The notes: generated by a model not told the origin, from the letters alone. Shown: positions 1-12,507, counted from the stretch's first letter. The stretch is 64,000 nucleotides of DNA from Channallabes apus (GCA_030522415.1 CM060125.1:26886667-26950666), one strand, 5' to 3'. Numbers and translations are program-made.

Positions 1-198
1 AAACTTCTGTACAAATGTAGACAAAAATGGCAATAGATTTAAATGGAAATAAAAATGGATTTCCAGGGAGTGTGCAATTGTACCTTAAAAAACCTTAATT
101 TGATTAACTTGATTGGACCCAAGTTATAACTAGTAACCTCTAGTTGTCATTAAATGTTAAAATGGCTTGCAACAGAATGCTGAGTAATCACGCCATTG

Positions 199-425
199 TG
201 ACGTCATAGAAGGCACGTCACAGTAGGGAAACGACGCGGGCCTCGAAGAGAAGCTTTATTTAGACTGGGACCGCCCCTTCCGCTCAACACACGCTTCCGG
301 GAGTCATAAGCAATGATACTAAATAGGAACTACGTTTTTCACAGATCTAGAGCTCGCCCGGACTGTAAATCAGTGTCGGACTACTTCCGGTTTTGGAATA
401 ATCCAACATGGCGTCCGGCGTTGAG
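199..425 (+). promoter_or_regulatory. Likely syf2 promoter and 5' UTR
   Basis: A palindromic CRE (TGACGTCA) lies at 199-206, and an ETS-like ACTTCCGG lies just before the ATG at 408. The stretch is more GC-rich than the flanks. Assignment as a promoter is inference from motif type and position; no transcription start can be read from the sequence. Confidence 0.4.
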
Positions 426-756
426 GTAAACAAAACTGTGGACGTCGATAAAAAGTTTTTTTGTTTGTCTTACTTGGATTTATTGTTGTGTTCATTTTAA
501 AAGATTATTTACGAGACACATTTTATGACTTATAAGTTCGTTTTTTTTTCATTAATTAGAGTTTTTCTTTGCAATCCGTGGTTTAGGCTAATTTAGCTAG
601 CATTAGCTCTGCTCGCTAGTCGAGGTGTATTTATAAAATGTCTTTCTGTTGCGTGTAAAGCTTTCTGCTGTTTACAAAAATGTGATTTAATTCATTTGAC
701 ACATTGTTTTACTCCTACGGATGAGCTACAGAGTGATTTTGATATTGTTTTGTCTG

Positions 757-797
<41 letters not shown>

Positions 798-3632
798 CGG
801 TGTCGTCTTGTTGAATGTAGGTGTGTGAAGCAGCTCGTGATGAGGAACCGACAGAAAGTGTAGCATCACAGAAGCGAGAGGAAAGGCTGAGGAAGTTCAG
901 AGAGCTTCATTTAAAAATGGTAAGGGCAATAAAAAATTTAATAAAAACAGGTCACTTAATAGTCATGTCTATTAGAAGATTCAGTTCTATACTAACCCTT
1001 CTTTTATTTTAACTCATTGTTGCCAGACTCATGACATACAGTAACACTTGAAGCCATAAATAAAAAAAAATACATAAACTTAATAGAGAAATGTAGCTTT
1101 GTCAATCAAGGAATGTGTTAAGCACATAATGGGGTGCCATTATATTTGTAACGTTGTATTACCAAATGTCGCTGTCGAATATTTTAGTAATCAAGTATTC
1201 TACAAAAATTTTCATAGATTAATCGAGGAATCTGAACATACGTTTGCTTAATTAAACAGCAATGTCAAATACATTTTTTAAATGCATACAATACAGCATT
1301 TTATCAAAATTAAACATTATTCACAATACAAAGAATAGCTTAAAGTTGACTGATGTATTAAGTGCATTACAGAGCCATATATTATTATTTTCAAGTTGCC
1401 TTTTCTCAGATGCAAAACCAAAAAAAAAGGTATTTCAAATGACTTTAAGTATCAAAAAAAACTAAGGCTAAAATTAATAATTATACAAAAAGTTGAGAGA
1501 CTTAAAGGGGACATACAGTCTCAATTTTGCATAGGTTAATATGATTATTTAGGGTCCTAATGAAAAGTTTGTAATATACTTTAATTAAAAATTCTCAATT
1601 GTTGTGTTAAAAAAACATTACTTTTACCTGGTAAAAAGTAGCTCTGTTCTCAGCAACCTGTTTCAGTACATGCTCCTTTAAATGTTGATGACCTCTACTG
1701 AACCCCAGTTCTGTGGGGCGTGTCTTCACAATACAAGTGGGGTATAGCTTTGACAACAGTTAAAAATATTTAAAAAACAGTTAAAAATAATTTTACATGA
1801 TGTTAGAATTATTTTATATATAAAGGAGTTATTTCTACTCTCTTGCTCTCTTCCTCATAGATCTGATATTAACGTGTTAAATCTTCCCTGCTGCTTATCT
1901 TCCTGTCTCCTCTTGCATCTGTTCATTCATGCTCACCTTCCCATACTCTCTCCCTCTCTCTCCCCCTCTGTCTCCTTCCACCCATCTATCTTCCTCTCCT
2001 TTGATTCAAATTCAAATTTTATTTGTCACATACACAGTATACGTAAGGAATAAATATCAATAAAAAGCAATACTAAAGAAAATAAATATATATATTTCCC
2101 CTATATAAAATAAACTGTACAAATTAGGGCATAATAAAAATATTATAAATAAATATATATATATTTCCCCTATATTTTGTAATATTTTTATTATGCCCTC
2201 ATTTGTACAGTTTATTTTACTAGTTAAATTTTTCTTTAGTATTTCTTTTTATTGATATTTATTCCTTACGTATAAGCTTTTATTTTCTTTTTAAGGTCAC
2301 TGGCTGTCGTATAAGCATTTCACTGCATATCATACTGTGTATGTGACACATAAAATTAGAATTTGAATCAAAGGAGAGGAAGATGGGTAGGTGGAAGGAG
2401 ACAGAGGGGGAGAGAGAGAAATATATATGTATATAAAATTTTGCATGTGAATCTGGTTGTAAAACTTTTTTGACTTCCCAGACGGGAATCGAACTTGGGC
2501 CGCTGCGCTGAGAGCGCCGTATCCTAACCACTAGACCACGAGGGATTAATGGCTACCTCATGGAAATGCCGGGTATTCAACCCGCGACGTTATACACGTG
2601 AAGCATTGTTTTTTCGGGATCTCAACGCAACTTTAGAAAAACTTTATAAATGTGTAGTGCAAAAAAGCATGTACCTTGAGCGGGAATCGAACCCGGGTCT
2701 CCCACGTGAGGGCACTGAATCCTAACCACTAGACCACCGCACTACAGCAACAAACTGCACACCACACTCATGTAGGTGCCATTTTACTCCAGCGTAGAAA
2801 AACAATGGCCGACAGCTTTCTTCTAACTCGGGGCGTGTCTTTGCCAAAACACCAGTGTCAATCAACTATAGTGGGAGCGGCCTCTGTCGGTGTGACGTCA
2901 TACCGACAGGCTTTTAAAATCAGCCTGATTTCAGAAGGGGCATCTTATTTTATTAAATTAAAACAAAATCGCTGGGCGGCTCTTTATCACTGTACAGTGG
3001 TTGTGTACACACTCTCCTAACACACATTTCAGTCCAAACAGCTTGAAAAAGTCCATGTAGCACCGTATGTCCCCTTTAACTTCCAGAACTAAAAGTTCTC
3101 TTCTTTGGCTCGCTGATATTTTTATCACTACTTTACATTTTGCAGCCCGCACCAGAACGCTCCCTCAAATCATTACACAGATAACTGTTTGCATCTCCTT
3201 CCGCTTTGTGGGTGACGTACACGCTTCCTCTTCGTGGGTGTTTACTGGCGGCTTGCATCCGGAAGCGCGTTGTGTCACGCCAAACAAATAATTGCCTAAA
3301 ACATAGCGCAAGCTTTTAAAATTTATTAAAAGAAGCTTTGAGGCTGAAGATTTTGCCTCGGATCATTTTTTTGTAATCGAATTACTCGAGGAATCGTTTC
3401 AGCCCTATTACAGAATGTTTTGCAGTTTGGTATAAATTTGGTATAATTTGGTTTCATGTCACATTTGTTACATTGTTTTGGTTTAATACTGCTCGCTGTT
3501 CAAACGGCAATGTGCTGTTGTAGTAAGTAAGTCGTGTCTATAACATGTTTGTGTATCTGTTATAGTTATTGCAAAACAAGTCAACAGTCAGGGCTTGTAT
3601 ATACCAAACCAAAAGATTTTTTTTTAAAGCCC

Positions 3633-3675
<43 letters not shown>

Positions 3676-6079
3676 CACAGGATCTAATGTTGGGCCATCA
3701 GGTTGCCCAGGGCCTTCACACTATTATTATTATTATTATTATTATATTGTAATAATTAGGATTCACAGTAGGGCGGATTTTATGTTCTTAAGGAATGCAC
3801 ATGCACCCGGTTTGTGGGTCCAATCATTGCTTTGCAACTGTATTTTGGTTTAATAATATTTTCTGTTCTAATGACAGTGTGACAACATTGTCACTGTTGT
3901 GTTTGCAGAACGAGGCACATAAGCTGAATCATAATGAAGTGGTAGAAGAGGACAGGCGCCTGAAACTGCCCTCCAACTGGGAGGCTAAGAAAGCTCGACT
4001 CGAGTACGAACTCATGGTGGATGGGAAGAAGAAGGTAAAGAACACAATGGCGATGGGAAATTTTTTAGAAGTTCACATGGAAATGATGAGGGTTTTACAT
4101 TTATAGAAATAAATTCTCTACTGGCTTTTAATCCCTATGTAAGTGTGGTATAAGTTTGCATTCGGTTTCTATGACGACAGTCTAGAGCTGTTTTGGGTGA
4201 GGTCTTATGTCCTTCGGTGTTTCTGCACCACTTATGAATCATCTTAACCGTGTGTGCGTTAGGAGTGTGCTGACCGAGGCGAGGATTACAACCGCGTGAA
4301 GCTGTTGGACATCAGCGCTGAGGATGCCGAGAGATGGGAGAGGAAAAAGAAGAAGAAAAACCCTGATCCTGGCTTCTCAGGTGAAATATTTGAGCACTAA
4401 TAGAACTTTAATTAGTTTCTCATATTAAACAGCAGTGTAAGTTTTTCCATCTCTGCACCGGGTGAGTATATCGTGTTCTTGTTATCGATTGAGAGGTGAT
4501 CTCAGCGCTGGTCATCTTTAGCTGAGAACGACACTCCAGCAGTGTTAAAAAAAATATATGACCAGAGTTTACCGCAGCTCCGCCCGTGTGCAGAGCCGGA
4601 CACAGACAGCCGAACGGAGTATACGGTCACATCGCTGTCGTATACTCGCTATTTTAGCAGCTCACCGTGTGATATCAAAGGCGATGTTGACGGTGACCAT
4701 ATATACAGTAGATTGAGGTTTAAATAAAGATGTCTTGTGACAACACAACGAACAACATGACACAATACTCTGGTAATGAGGTAATGAGTTGTGGTGGTGA
4801 GATGAGAACAGTAAACATTTGTTGTAATTAGCAGCGAAGATGGATATAAAGACAGTCCTTGTGCAAATAACAGGTAATACATTTTGCGCATAAAACAACT
4901 TGAGGTCGTTAAGTGAGATTCCTGGATGGTTGTTGAAACCTCGATTTTGTTATAATTCTAAACAAACTACTTCTAACCAAAGAAATTTGCTCATAGCACA
5001 CATTCTGTGGGAATAGTTTAGAGTATTCACACAGAATCTGACAGAACTTGACATTTTTACCCTCCAATTGCAAACATACAGTATAGAAATGTCAAATTTA
5101 TATTTCTATTTAATTATCTATTTGGTAAGTCAGTGTTATATAACCGAGTCATTTTTAACAAGACGTTTTAAATGTTATCGAGTGAAAGCTCGAAGCTCTC
5201 CGTGGAGCTGAGTCTCTCCCGTGCGTCTACCATGTGAGCAGAAATTGAACCGGGCCTGGTTTAGGTTCCGGCCTCTGTTCGTGATCAGTCACGGTAATTA
5301 CGTTTTAGCCCTCGGTCTCTCCCTGGTCTGGGGAAGGAGGAGTAATGGGGAGCGTTTTATTAGTTTATTACTTACTGACTCGTTCTCTCTGCAGGGTACG
5401 CCGAGGCCCAGCTGAGGCAATACCATAGGCTCACCAAACAGATAAAGCCTGATATGGAAGACTACGAGAGACAAAGGGAGCAATAGTGAGTATCCACGAA
5501 CACTTCACTGTTTGTTAGTAAGCGCATGTTATTAGTAAGGTAGGTTGTAATTACCTGATTTAACATACAGCTTGAGTTAACGATGTTGTGTTGAAAGTGT
5601 TTAGAAAGTGTTTACACGATGTTGCCGGGTGAAAAGGCTCAGAGCATTACGCTTTGTTAGGATCAATGTTTGATGATGATGACGATGAGCTCATGCCCGT
5701 GTTTCCTCTCAGTGGTGAAGACTTCCATCCGACCTGCAACAGTCTGATCCACGGATCGCACGTTCCCTCCAGAGACGCCATCGACCGCATGCAGGAGGAC
5801 ATCGAGAAACAGTGCGAGTCTTTTATTCTTATACAGGTTTATTCAGATTATTAAAGAGTGAACGAGTTTAAAACCCTGCGGTCTGCTCGTTTGTGTTTTT
5901 TCCATCCCATCAGAATCGAGAAGCGCTCCAAGTTCAGCCGGCGCAGGGCCTACAACGACGACTCCGACATCGACTACATCAACGAGAGGAACGCCAAGTT
6001 CAACAAGAAGGCCGAGCGCTTCTACGGAAAATACACCGCAGAGATCAAACAGAACCTGGAGAGAGGAACCGCAGTGTAG
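408..6079 (+). CDS. syf2: SYF2 pre-mRNA-splicing factor (7 coding exons, 238 aa)
   Basis: SYF2 is a nuclear spliceosome component that works with the NTC-associated factors (SYF1/XAB2, CRNKL1, ISY1) in pre-mRNA splicing. Exons: 408-425, 821-919, 3909-4034, 4263-4380, 5395-5485, 5713-5811, 5914-6079. All junctions have GT/AG ends and the phases agree, giving 239 codons including the stop, close to the roughly 243 aa of mammalian SYF2. The first coding exon holds only six codons (MASGVE). The N-terminal half is charged and probably helical ([16 protein letters not shown]). The C-terminus [17 protein letters not shown] followed by [18 protein letters not shown] and ending GTAV is the strongly conserved SYF2 signature. 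A poly(A) signal AATAAA lies at 6480-6485, about 400 bp past the stop. Intron 2 (about 3 kb) carries nested transposons. Identity is secure. Confidence 0.95.
761..796. repeat. (TG)n microsatellite
   Basis: About 18 TG units in syf2 intron 1, ending some 25 bp before the exon 2 acceptor. Confidence 0.9.
1950..2425. repeat. Large inverted repeat (hairpin), arms about 180-240 bp
   Basis: The left arm runs from the CT-rich start near 1950 through a CTTTGATTCAAATTCAAATT segment to about 2150. It returns as its reverse complement from about 2170 to 2425. Matching landmarks are TTTGTCACATACACAGTAT against ATACTGTGTATGTGACA, and GGAATAAATATCAATAAAAA against TTTTTATTGATATTTATTCC. The right arm carries an extra stretch of roughly 55 bp near 2276-2330. 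Confidence 0.8.
2474..2546 (-). pseudogene. tRNA-Glu(CTC)-like sequence, degenerate
   Basis: Read on the minus strand it has the B box GTTCGATTCCC, the A-box-like GGTCTAGTGGTTAGGAT, and a loop whose position gives anticodon CTC, as in eukaryotic tRNA-Glu. The acceptor stem keeps only about four outer pairs. That points to a tRNA-derived repeat or pseudogene rather than a working tRNA. Confidence 0.5.
2673..2746 (-). pseudogene. Second tRNA-Glu-like sequence, degenerate
   Basis: On the minus strand it shows GGTCTAGTGGTTAGGATTC and GGGTTCGATTCCC spaced as in tRNA-Glu. The acceptor stem does not pair and the anticodon stem is poor. It lies about 200 bp from the similar sequence at 2474-2546, in the same orientation and inside the same mobile element. 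Confidence 0.45.
3634..3745. repeat. (AT)n and (ATT)n microsatellites
   Basis: An AT run at 3634-3671 and an ATT run at 3722-3745, in syf2 intron 2. The short ORFs here are translations of the repeats, not genes. Confidence 0.9.
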
Positions 6080-6117
6080 CTGGCAGAGTTATTCTCAAGA
6101 CCAAGAGCTTGTGTGTG

Positions 6118-6119
<2 letters not shown>

Positions 6120-6153
<34 letters not shown>

Positions 6154-6485
6154 TTTAGCTCAGTTTATTCGCTGACCCTGGAGGACCCCCTACCCTGCAC
6201 ATTGTAGTGTTTTTCCTTCTTCATCACACCCGCTTCTATTCAGAAAAGCCTGTTTATTAGCTGATTAATTAAATCAGGTTGCCGGGAGCCAGGAAAACAC
6301 TAACACATGCAGGGCGGGACAGGAGGTGGGGTTTCGCCAGGACCGGTGGTCTAACAGTGATCAGCCTGAACCGATCATGTTAGTGTAAATAAATACTGTT
6401 CATGATGCTTCTAGTCCCGTGTGTGAAAACAACTTATGTGTTGTTGTTGTTGTTTTTTTTTTTTTTTTTGGCTGTACTTAATAAA
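6120..6485 (+). terminator. syf2 3' UTR end with poly(A) signal
   Basis: The sequence after the stop includes a pure T run (6120-6149) and another near 6451-6469. AATAAA at 6480-6485 is the likely cleavage signal. Confidence 0.6.
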
Positions 6486-6549
6486 GATGTTCAGTTTTAT
6501 ATTTGTGTGTGTGTGTGCAGAAATAGCTGAGCGTGATATCTTCCAGTCT

Positions 6550-8280
6550 GAAAGTATCACCATTCCTCACGTGTCCGTGTGCCGACGCTGAAATACCAAG
6601 CGGTTCCCACAATTTGTCATCACGCTTTATTTGACTGTTTTATTGCCGAGTAATCGTCGAGTCCGGCGCCTCGGAGAGTACTTTATACATGTGATTGGCT
6701 TTAATAAGCGCCTGGCGTTAAAGACGTCTAATGAGACGTCAGTTGCAGTTTGCCTGAAAGGCTTGTAGGATTTGAAGAGACATTCGCAGATGAATCTTTA
6801 ACAACAGGTCCACACTTTCACTGCCCTTGTTATTTCTTTCTTTATTCATTTTCCTTTAATTCTGTTTTTAATCCGACTTGACGTTGGCAGACGGCACTAG
6901 AGTTCGTTCTCTCTTTGAGGACGTGCCAGTGGATCGGATGGAAAGGCCTGATGTTGGTCTCTGTGGTTTTAGTGCCTGAAGCCGTCGAGCTGGTGCATTT
7001 TGTTTGGTGTCCATTTTTATTAAAAATATAATAATAATCACTAGAATAAAACATCTCTCAACTGTGATTGCTGCACAAAACATCTTCTATGTCGACGGTA
7101 TAGTGCGACTATTCAGACCGGCCACTTCCTGCCCTGAAGTTCAGGCATGAGCTAGATCTTATGATCAGAACACGGGGGAAAAAAATTGGTTCATGTTTCA
7201 ACACATCAAACCAGACCAGGAACTCGATTGCCCCTGTAATTACTTACCAATCAAAGAAGAAGAAGAAAACTTGGGTGTGATATTTATTCCACTAAGTAAA
7301 TTTACTGCCTTGTGCATGTAAAGGCAAATTTAAAAACTCCATGACACAATGCTGCTTATTGATGTGCTAATCGAGAATGAGAACAAAGTCAGCTCAGCTT
7401 GACGTGTGCCAAAACTTTGTCCCTTTCTGACACCTTAATTTGATGTGCTAATAATTTGGATTGACAGCCATTGTTGATTTAAAGCTCATTCGTCAGTAAG
7501 AACCGGTTCCCCTGCCGTACTTATGAACGCAAGTAAATATTTGAATTCCTGTCTCGTGCCTCTATTTCTGCAGTAACACATGACACAGGGAGAGATTGCG
7601 AAATCAAGCAGTATTGTTGATATAGTATAAAGGTTTTTTTTCTGAGAAGATTTATGGAAGGAGTCTCCAGTGCCAGAGAGGCTTTTATGAGATAATAATC
7701 CTCATAATGGACCGAGAGCTTTGTGCTTCTCGGTATCGTGACGAGCTGTGTGTGTGTGTGTGTGTGTGTGTGTTTTGACTCATTATGTACTTAATGTGAG
7801 AGGAAATAAAGGTGAGGTTGTTTATGCCTGCTGTAATGCGTTAACTGTAGCATTAAGCGATATGATGGACGTTTGGGTGGGAGATCAATAGAAAGCCCTT
7901 ATTGCGATATTATCATGATTTGTATTGAGATTCTATAAGTATCACGATTTCATAAATACCTGATTTACTATTACATTACATTTCTAACACTCATACCTGC
8001 TGCACCAATGAGTAGTAGAGAAGCTGCAACCTTTTACCAGCTCAAACATATACAGTATAAATAGATAAAATAATAATAATAAAAGACTTTTTAAACAAAT
8101 TTTTCCCCATCAGTAATTTAATATACTTATGCTGCGCTGTTATTTAATAAATAATGCATGATCAATCGTTTTTTTTTTTCTTGTTGTTTTCCAATAACAG
8201 AGCACTCACACACTCTCTCTCTCTCTCTCATCACGATGACCAACAATATAAAACTCTTCATGGTCTAAACTCATAAGCTT
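6550..8280. other. Intergenic, nothing recognised
   Basis: Between the syf2 poly(A) signal and the mariner debris I see no gene or named repeat. It holds a (TG)n run at about 7745-7772 and AT-rich unique-looking sequence. Confidence 0.5.
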
Positions 8281-8292
8281 TACATGATATTC

Positions 8293-8950
8293 AGTGGTGG
8301 TCAAAAGTATTGAAACAACAGTAATATTCAATTTTTAAAGACATTTTCCTTTTTTTCATTATTGACATCCAAGATAATAAGAATAATTTGTTATTTAATG
8401 CAATACAGTTGCTATACAACATTCAATACCAGAGGGTTTTAAAAAAGTTTCGAGAGTCGCACGCCACAGATCCGGTCGCCTTCACTTCACGTCCTCCCTC
8501 AGACACATTAAAACCTGGCAGTGGTATAAATTAGTGATAATCTGGTCCCTTGGATGACTTGTCGATGCACAATGCCATGAATGTCGATGAGCGTGCAGTG
8601 GGTCAAGCTGCAGACCTGCCTCTGCTCTTACGTGCGTACAGATGATGGGTTCTTTCACTGTAAAGACTGTAAAGAGGGTTTCGTACCCTGACACCCAAGT
8701 TTCCTCACCGGCAACGAACCTCGACGGATCATCCACGGCACGCTGACGAAGTTCTTGGCAGACTTTGATGTGATGTTGCTTCTGCTCCCGGGTCGGCAGC
8801 CTGAGGACGAACTTGGCAGCAACACGGCTCATGTTCGACTCACACATGAGGACTGGACGGTTAAACGCCTTGAACGTAAACTTGCTGAATCATTTCAAAT
8901 GGCAGATTTTTCCAGTTTCATGCAGAATTTCATCCTCGTTTTTATATTAT
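8293..8950 (-). pseudogene. mariner transposase fragment (decayed)
   Basis: Minus-strand 8482-8847 translates to an open stretch with MSRVAAKFV, REQKQHHIKVCQEL and GEETWVSGYE. These match the mariner transposase region leading to the first catalytic aspartate (usually GDETW; here EETW, so that residue is replaced). Downstream, in shifted frames, are remnants resembling the family's DxxGIVH and YHCQVL..LREDV segments. A Tc1-like terminus (CAGTGGTGGTCAAAAGTATTG) lies at 8293-8313 and may belong to another element. Confidence 0.6.
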
Positions 8951-9059
8951 AACTTGCTGTCCATCATGAAATTACAGACCTGGTCGGTGCTCCCTGTCAC
9001 TGTGCGTGCAGCCAGTTGTTGATGTGTTATAAAACTAGTCTTGAACCCTGTTGATACCA

Positions 9060-10050
9060 TCTCAAATTATGTATGAAGTCCTTTAATCTTCGAAACCTGC
9101 TGGACTCTGGTGTCACTCTCCTGAGGATCATGTACAGAAGACGGTTTCTTGACTTTTCCTATCAGTTTTCTATTGAGTTTAGATCTGGAGATGATCCAGG
9201 CCATGGTTCCATTAGCTAAATCCCATTCTCACAGCCAGATGTTCACTAGTTACTAGGTCACTAGTTAATTAGCAGACCTCCTCTTCAGCCAGTGACCCCA
9301 CAGAGGGAACTATAATCGGCTTAATGTTCGTTTCGGCCACGTCTGTCCATATGGGAATGCTGTTTACTGACTATCGTCTTAAGGACGGGGTTGAAAAATC
9401 ACATCCGCCCCGATCCCCTTGTTACATTCTCAGATGCTGTTAGCAGTCGTGATGTGCTCGTAGCAACAGGACCTGGCCGTGAGCAACACACGCGGTTACA
9501 CAGATGCCGAACAGACTTGTAGACAACGGCAGTGTGTAGTGAGTAATAAAGATCAGGAACAAGGAGATAAACAGAGGCCTAAAGGAAGTAAAAAGCCTGA
9601 TGAATAACACCAGTGGCTTCATACGGCCTGCCAACACGGCATTAAAACAGATGAAAGGAAATTGGCTTTTTCACTTTGCTTTCTTGCTCTAAGGATCAGG
9701 AACGAGCTGATGAGTTGCGTCAGATGTGACAGAGCTGGAGAAACAGTACCATGTGTAGCTTTAGTGAGACTTAATGGAGAAAAAGCAGTAAAACACTGCA
9801 GTAATTTGTCAAACTAAAAGCCACCATTTAATGGGAACACAGAAGGCGAGCAAGTATGGCATTTCTGTAGCACTACCGCCATCTAGTGGATATTGTAGTA
9901 TAAATAAGTCTTTTACAGTACTATGGACTCACCAGCAGGGGGCCCCATTGAGGCATATAAACGTGCAATTTTGCTTTTAATTTTTGTTTAAATGTTAGTT
10001 CACGTATAAAACATAGAGAAATATATAAAGTGTAATCATGTATAAACATA
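9060..10050. other. Intergenic, nothing recognised
   Basis: There are no plausible exons with splice sites and no clear repeat match. The ORF at 9440-9637 (minus) has no recognisable similarity. Confidence 0.4.
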
Positions 10051-10091
10051 TAAATTGTATAAAAAGTATAAACATAACTCATTTACCCTTT

Positions 10092-10095
<4 letters not shown>

Positions 10096-10140
<45 letters not shown>
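10096..10140. repeat. (TA)n microsatellite
   Basis: About 22 TA units. It is followed at about 10195-10240 by TTCAAAGAACTTTATTAATCC and an AGAGGGAAATTG motif, which resembles the 3' tail of a fish non-LTR retrotransposon. Confidence 0.8.
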
Positions 10141-10144
<4 letters not shown>

Positions 10145-10729
10145 TTTTATTTTTTTATAATTTATTCATATGATTACAGAATATACAATAATCAAGATTC
10201 AAAGAACTTTATTAATCCCAGAGGGAAATTGCTTCTGCTAGGTTACAGTTGCTCACAGTTGTTATCTAAGGAAAGGTAATAAATAATAATCCCCATAAAT
10301 AAATTAATTTATATATATATATATAAATAAGAGTTCTTAAAAACAGTAATTACCAAAAATATGACCCAAGAGCATTTGTAAATATTGCACAGTAGTCTAG
10401 TATATGAATGTAATATTGTATTATTATTATATGTAATCTTGTATTACATATTTTATTGGGAAGCAGTATTGCAGTTATCATATTATTAATACGGGTAAGT
10501 ATTAATGTCCTGTTGTGTTACAGTCAGTGAATATCCACATACATGTGTGTATAAGTTACAGAGAAGAGTTGAAAACTTTTATGACCGTTGGGAGAACGGA
10601 TCTCGTGTGGCGCTCTGTGGAACACTTGATGGTATTCAGTCTCTCCATTTCTTTTTTTTTAACCTTCTGAGTAAGTTTTTACCTTTTCCCTCGATTTTTC
10701 TGTCACCTCAAGATGAACCCATACATCCA

Positions 10730-10997
10730 TCAATCCAGGAACCTCTGTAGTTTAACTATAGGGACAGTGGAGGCCAATGTTGACCATTGTATTCATTCCC
10801 ATTTTTACCATCATGGTAGGGACTTCAAGTCAACATTTACACGCACATTGACACGCTACAGGTAATTTGGGAATGGAAGTTAGCCTAACCTGCATGTCTT
10901 TGGACTTTGTGAAGAAACTTGAATACTCGGAGAAAACCCACCCAGGACCTGGAGGAACAGAACAGTGCTAACTAACCACTACGCCACCATGCCACCA
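10730..10997 (-). repeat. Old tRNA-headed SINE copy
   Basis: On the minus strand it keeps the SINE head (a GGTGGCATGGTGGCGTAGTG-like start) and the internal landmark near GTCCAAAGACATGCAGG. It is diverged relative to the copies at 16917, 36960, 49396 and 52040. Confidence 0.5.
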
Positions 10998-11239
10998 AGA
11001 TAAACCCAGCACCTCATAAAACCTTAATAACCAGTCGATGAGAATAGCTAAAAGAGAACAAATTCTTAAGGAAATGGCAAGACCTAGGCCAGATTAGCAC
11101 TCCTGCTAGTTTGCATGCTAATGACAGGCTGTTTTCTCCATAATATTCATGCAATGTATGAATAAATGATTCCAGGGGGGTGGCTGTGCTGCTTTTCATC
11201 ATTGATCTTCAGTCTTAGTTTTAGTTCACTGTTCTTACG

Positions 11240-11700
11240 TAGAAGCGCAGACCACGGGCAAAATCTTTTTATTCATTTTAAAATGATCCATGAGGCCCTT
11301 AAATGCTAAGAGTCTAGGGACGCAAGACCCAATCTTTACACTGCCTGATCATTTCAGCCGGATCAAAGAATCGGAGCATAAAGATTGGACTTTGGAATGA
11401 TGGGGAAAAAAAGGTCATGTGGTCTGATGAGTCCAGATTGAGTCTATTCCAGAGTGACTGGCGCATCAGCGTAAGAAGGGAAGCGCATGAAGAAATGCAC
11501 CCATCATTCACAGTGGCCACTGGACAAGCCTCGGGACGCACAGCCATATTCCAGGACTGAAGTTGTAAAATAGTAAAATTGTGTAACATTTTGGGAGCAT
11601 GAGGAATCATTTTCCCACATGAAATAGACACCACATTATGTGCTGCAATCAAAGCTCAAGGTGTGAAAGTTTTTGGGTCAGGTAGTGTATACAACCATGT
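11240..11700 (+). pseudogene. Tc1-like transposase fragment
   Basis: In the plus strand around 11385-11540 a decayed frame reads WNDGEKKVMWSDESRLSLF and then SVRREAHEE, matching the Tc1 region around the first catalytic aspartate (WSDE). The fragment ends with TTTTTGGGTCAGGTAGTGTATA near 11670-11692, a Tc1-type terminus. Stops and frame breaks make it inactive. Confidence 0.6.
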
Positions 11701-12442
11701 GAGCACAATTACATCGTAAAAATTATTTGTTAGAAAATCAAAAAGAAAAGAAAAAATTTTACTCTTTGACTCATTTAAGGGTCAACTACAGCAAAACCAT
11801 CTTGCATAGTTCTTTTATTTACACAGATTTGCCAGTAACTGACACTCAAGCCACCTTTTTCATCAGGTCCACAAAGGGTTTGATTTAGATGATGATGCAG
11901 AAGGTGGGTTAAGTTCTGCCTGCTCCATCAGGCACCATTAATGTGTGAATATGTTAATGAGCATGAATAATTATATGATGAAAACGTTCGTAAACCTGTT
12001 TTAGGTGATGGACCACAAAATAAAATCAGTTTAATATACTGATAGCACATTAACTCCTCTGAAATACGTTCATTTATCAGTGTTTGTTTAAAAGCACCTT
12101 CTGGGAAAAACTCCTAGAAGACATGAAAAATTATTCTCTAAATTATTATTTTAATTATACTTGTATTTTATTATATAATAACCCTCTTCAAGAGCACCAG
12201 CTATATTTGTCAGTCAGTAATTCCCGGCCTTATAAACTGTACGTTTAATAAAATTTTAAATAAAAAGACACGTTAAATGTTTCCTTCCCACAAATCACTT
12301 GGCTTGCGGTGTTATGAACCAATTTGTCCACTAGATGGCAGTACAATGAGTCCGTGAATGAAGCTTCATGAAATTAACCTTTTGGTGATGCGAGACACAA
12401 ATGAGGCTTCACCACCCTCTAACTAGTACCACAACCCCGAAA

Positions 12443-12475
<33 letters not shown>

Positions 12476-12480
12476 TTAAA
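11700..12480. other. Intergenic, nothing recognised except (AAT)n
   Basis: There is an (AAT)n run at about 12443-12472. No exon-like segment was seen. rsrp1 ends just to the right. Confidence 0.4.
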
Positions 12481-12507
12481 CACCACACACTGACTCGAGT
12501 AACTACT

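Larger units (their letters stand above)
1502..3079. mobile_element. piggyBac-like non-autonomous element with TTAA flanks
   Basis: The left end reads TTAAAGGGGACATAC and the right end GTATGTCCCCTTTAA, so a TTAA target site and an inverted AGGGGACATA terminus are present at both ends. TTAA duplication is the hallmark of the piggyBac superfamily. The 1.58-kb interior has no transposase ORF. It holds a large hairpin (1950-2425) and two tRNA-Glu-like sequences. The motif GGGGCGTGTCTT recurs in the left (1717) and right (2831) subterminal parts. It lies in syf2 intron 2. Confidence 0.6.
1168..3411. mobile_element. hAT-like non-autonomous repeat, interrupted by a piggyBac-like element
   Basis: The left part (about 1168-1260) and the right part (about 3340-3411, ending in GAATCGTTTCAGCCCTA) resemble the two ends of a common fish repeat whose ends read as alternating TCGATTA/TCGAGTA motifs. 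The intervening DNA is mostly the element at 1502-3079. The family call comes from memory of the end sequence, the termini are diverged, and no target duplication was confirmed. Confidence 0.4.

Noticed and set aside
2474..2746. Functional tRNA-Glu genes
   Set aside because: Acceptor stems do not pair properly in either copy, and both lie inside a mobile element.
10055..10279. ORFs rich in IYIYIY at this and similar places (3569, 39023, 24123)
   Set aside because: They are translations of (TA)n repeats.
11314..11652. 112-codon minus-strand ORF
   Set aside because: It is antisense to the Tc1 transposase relic whose WSDESR motif is on the plus strand.
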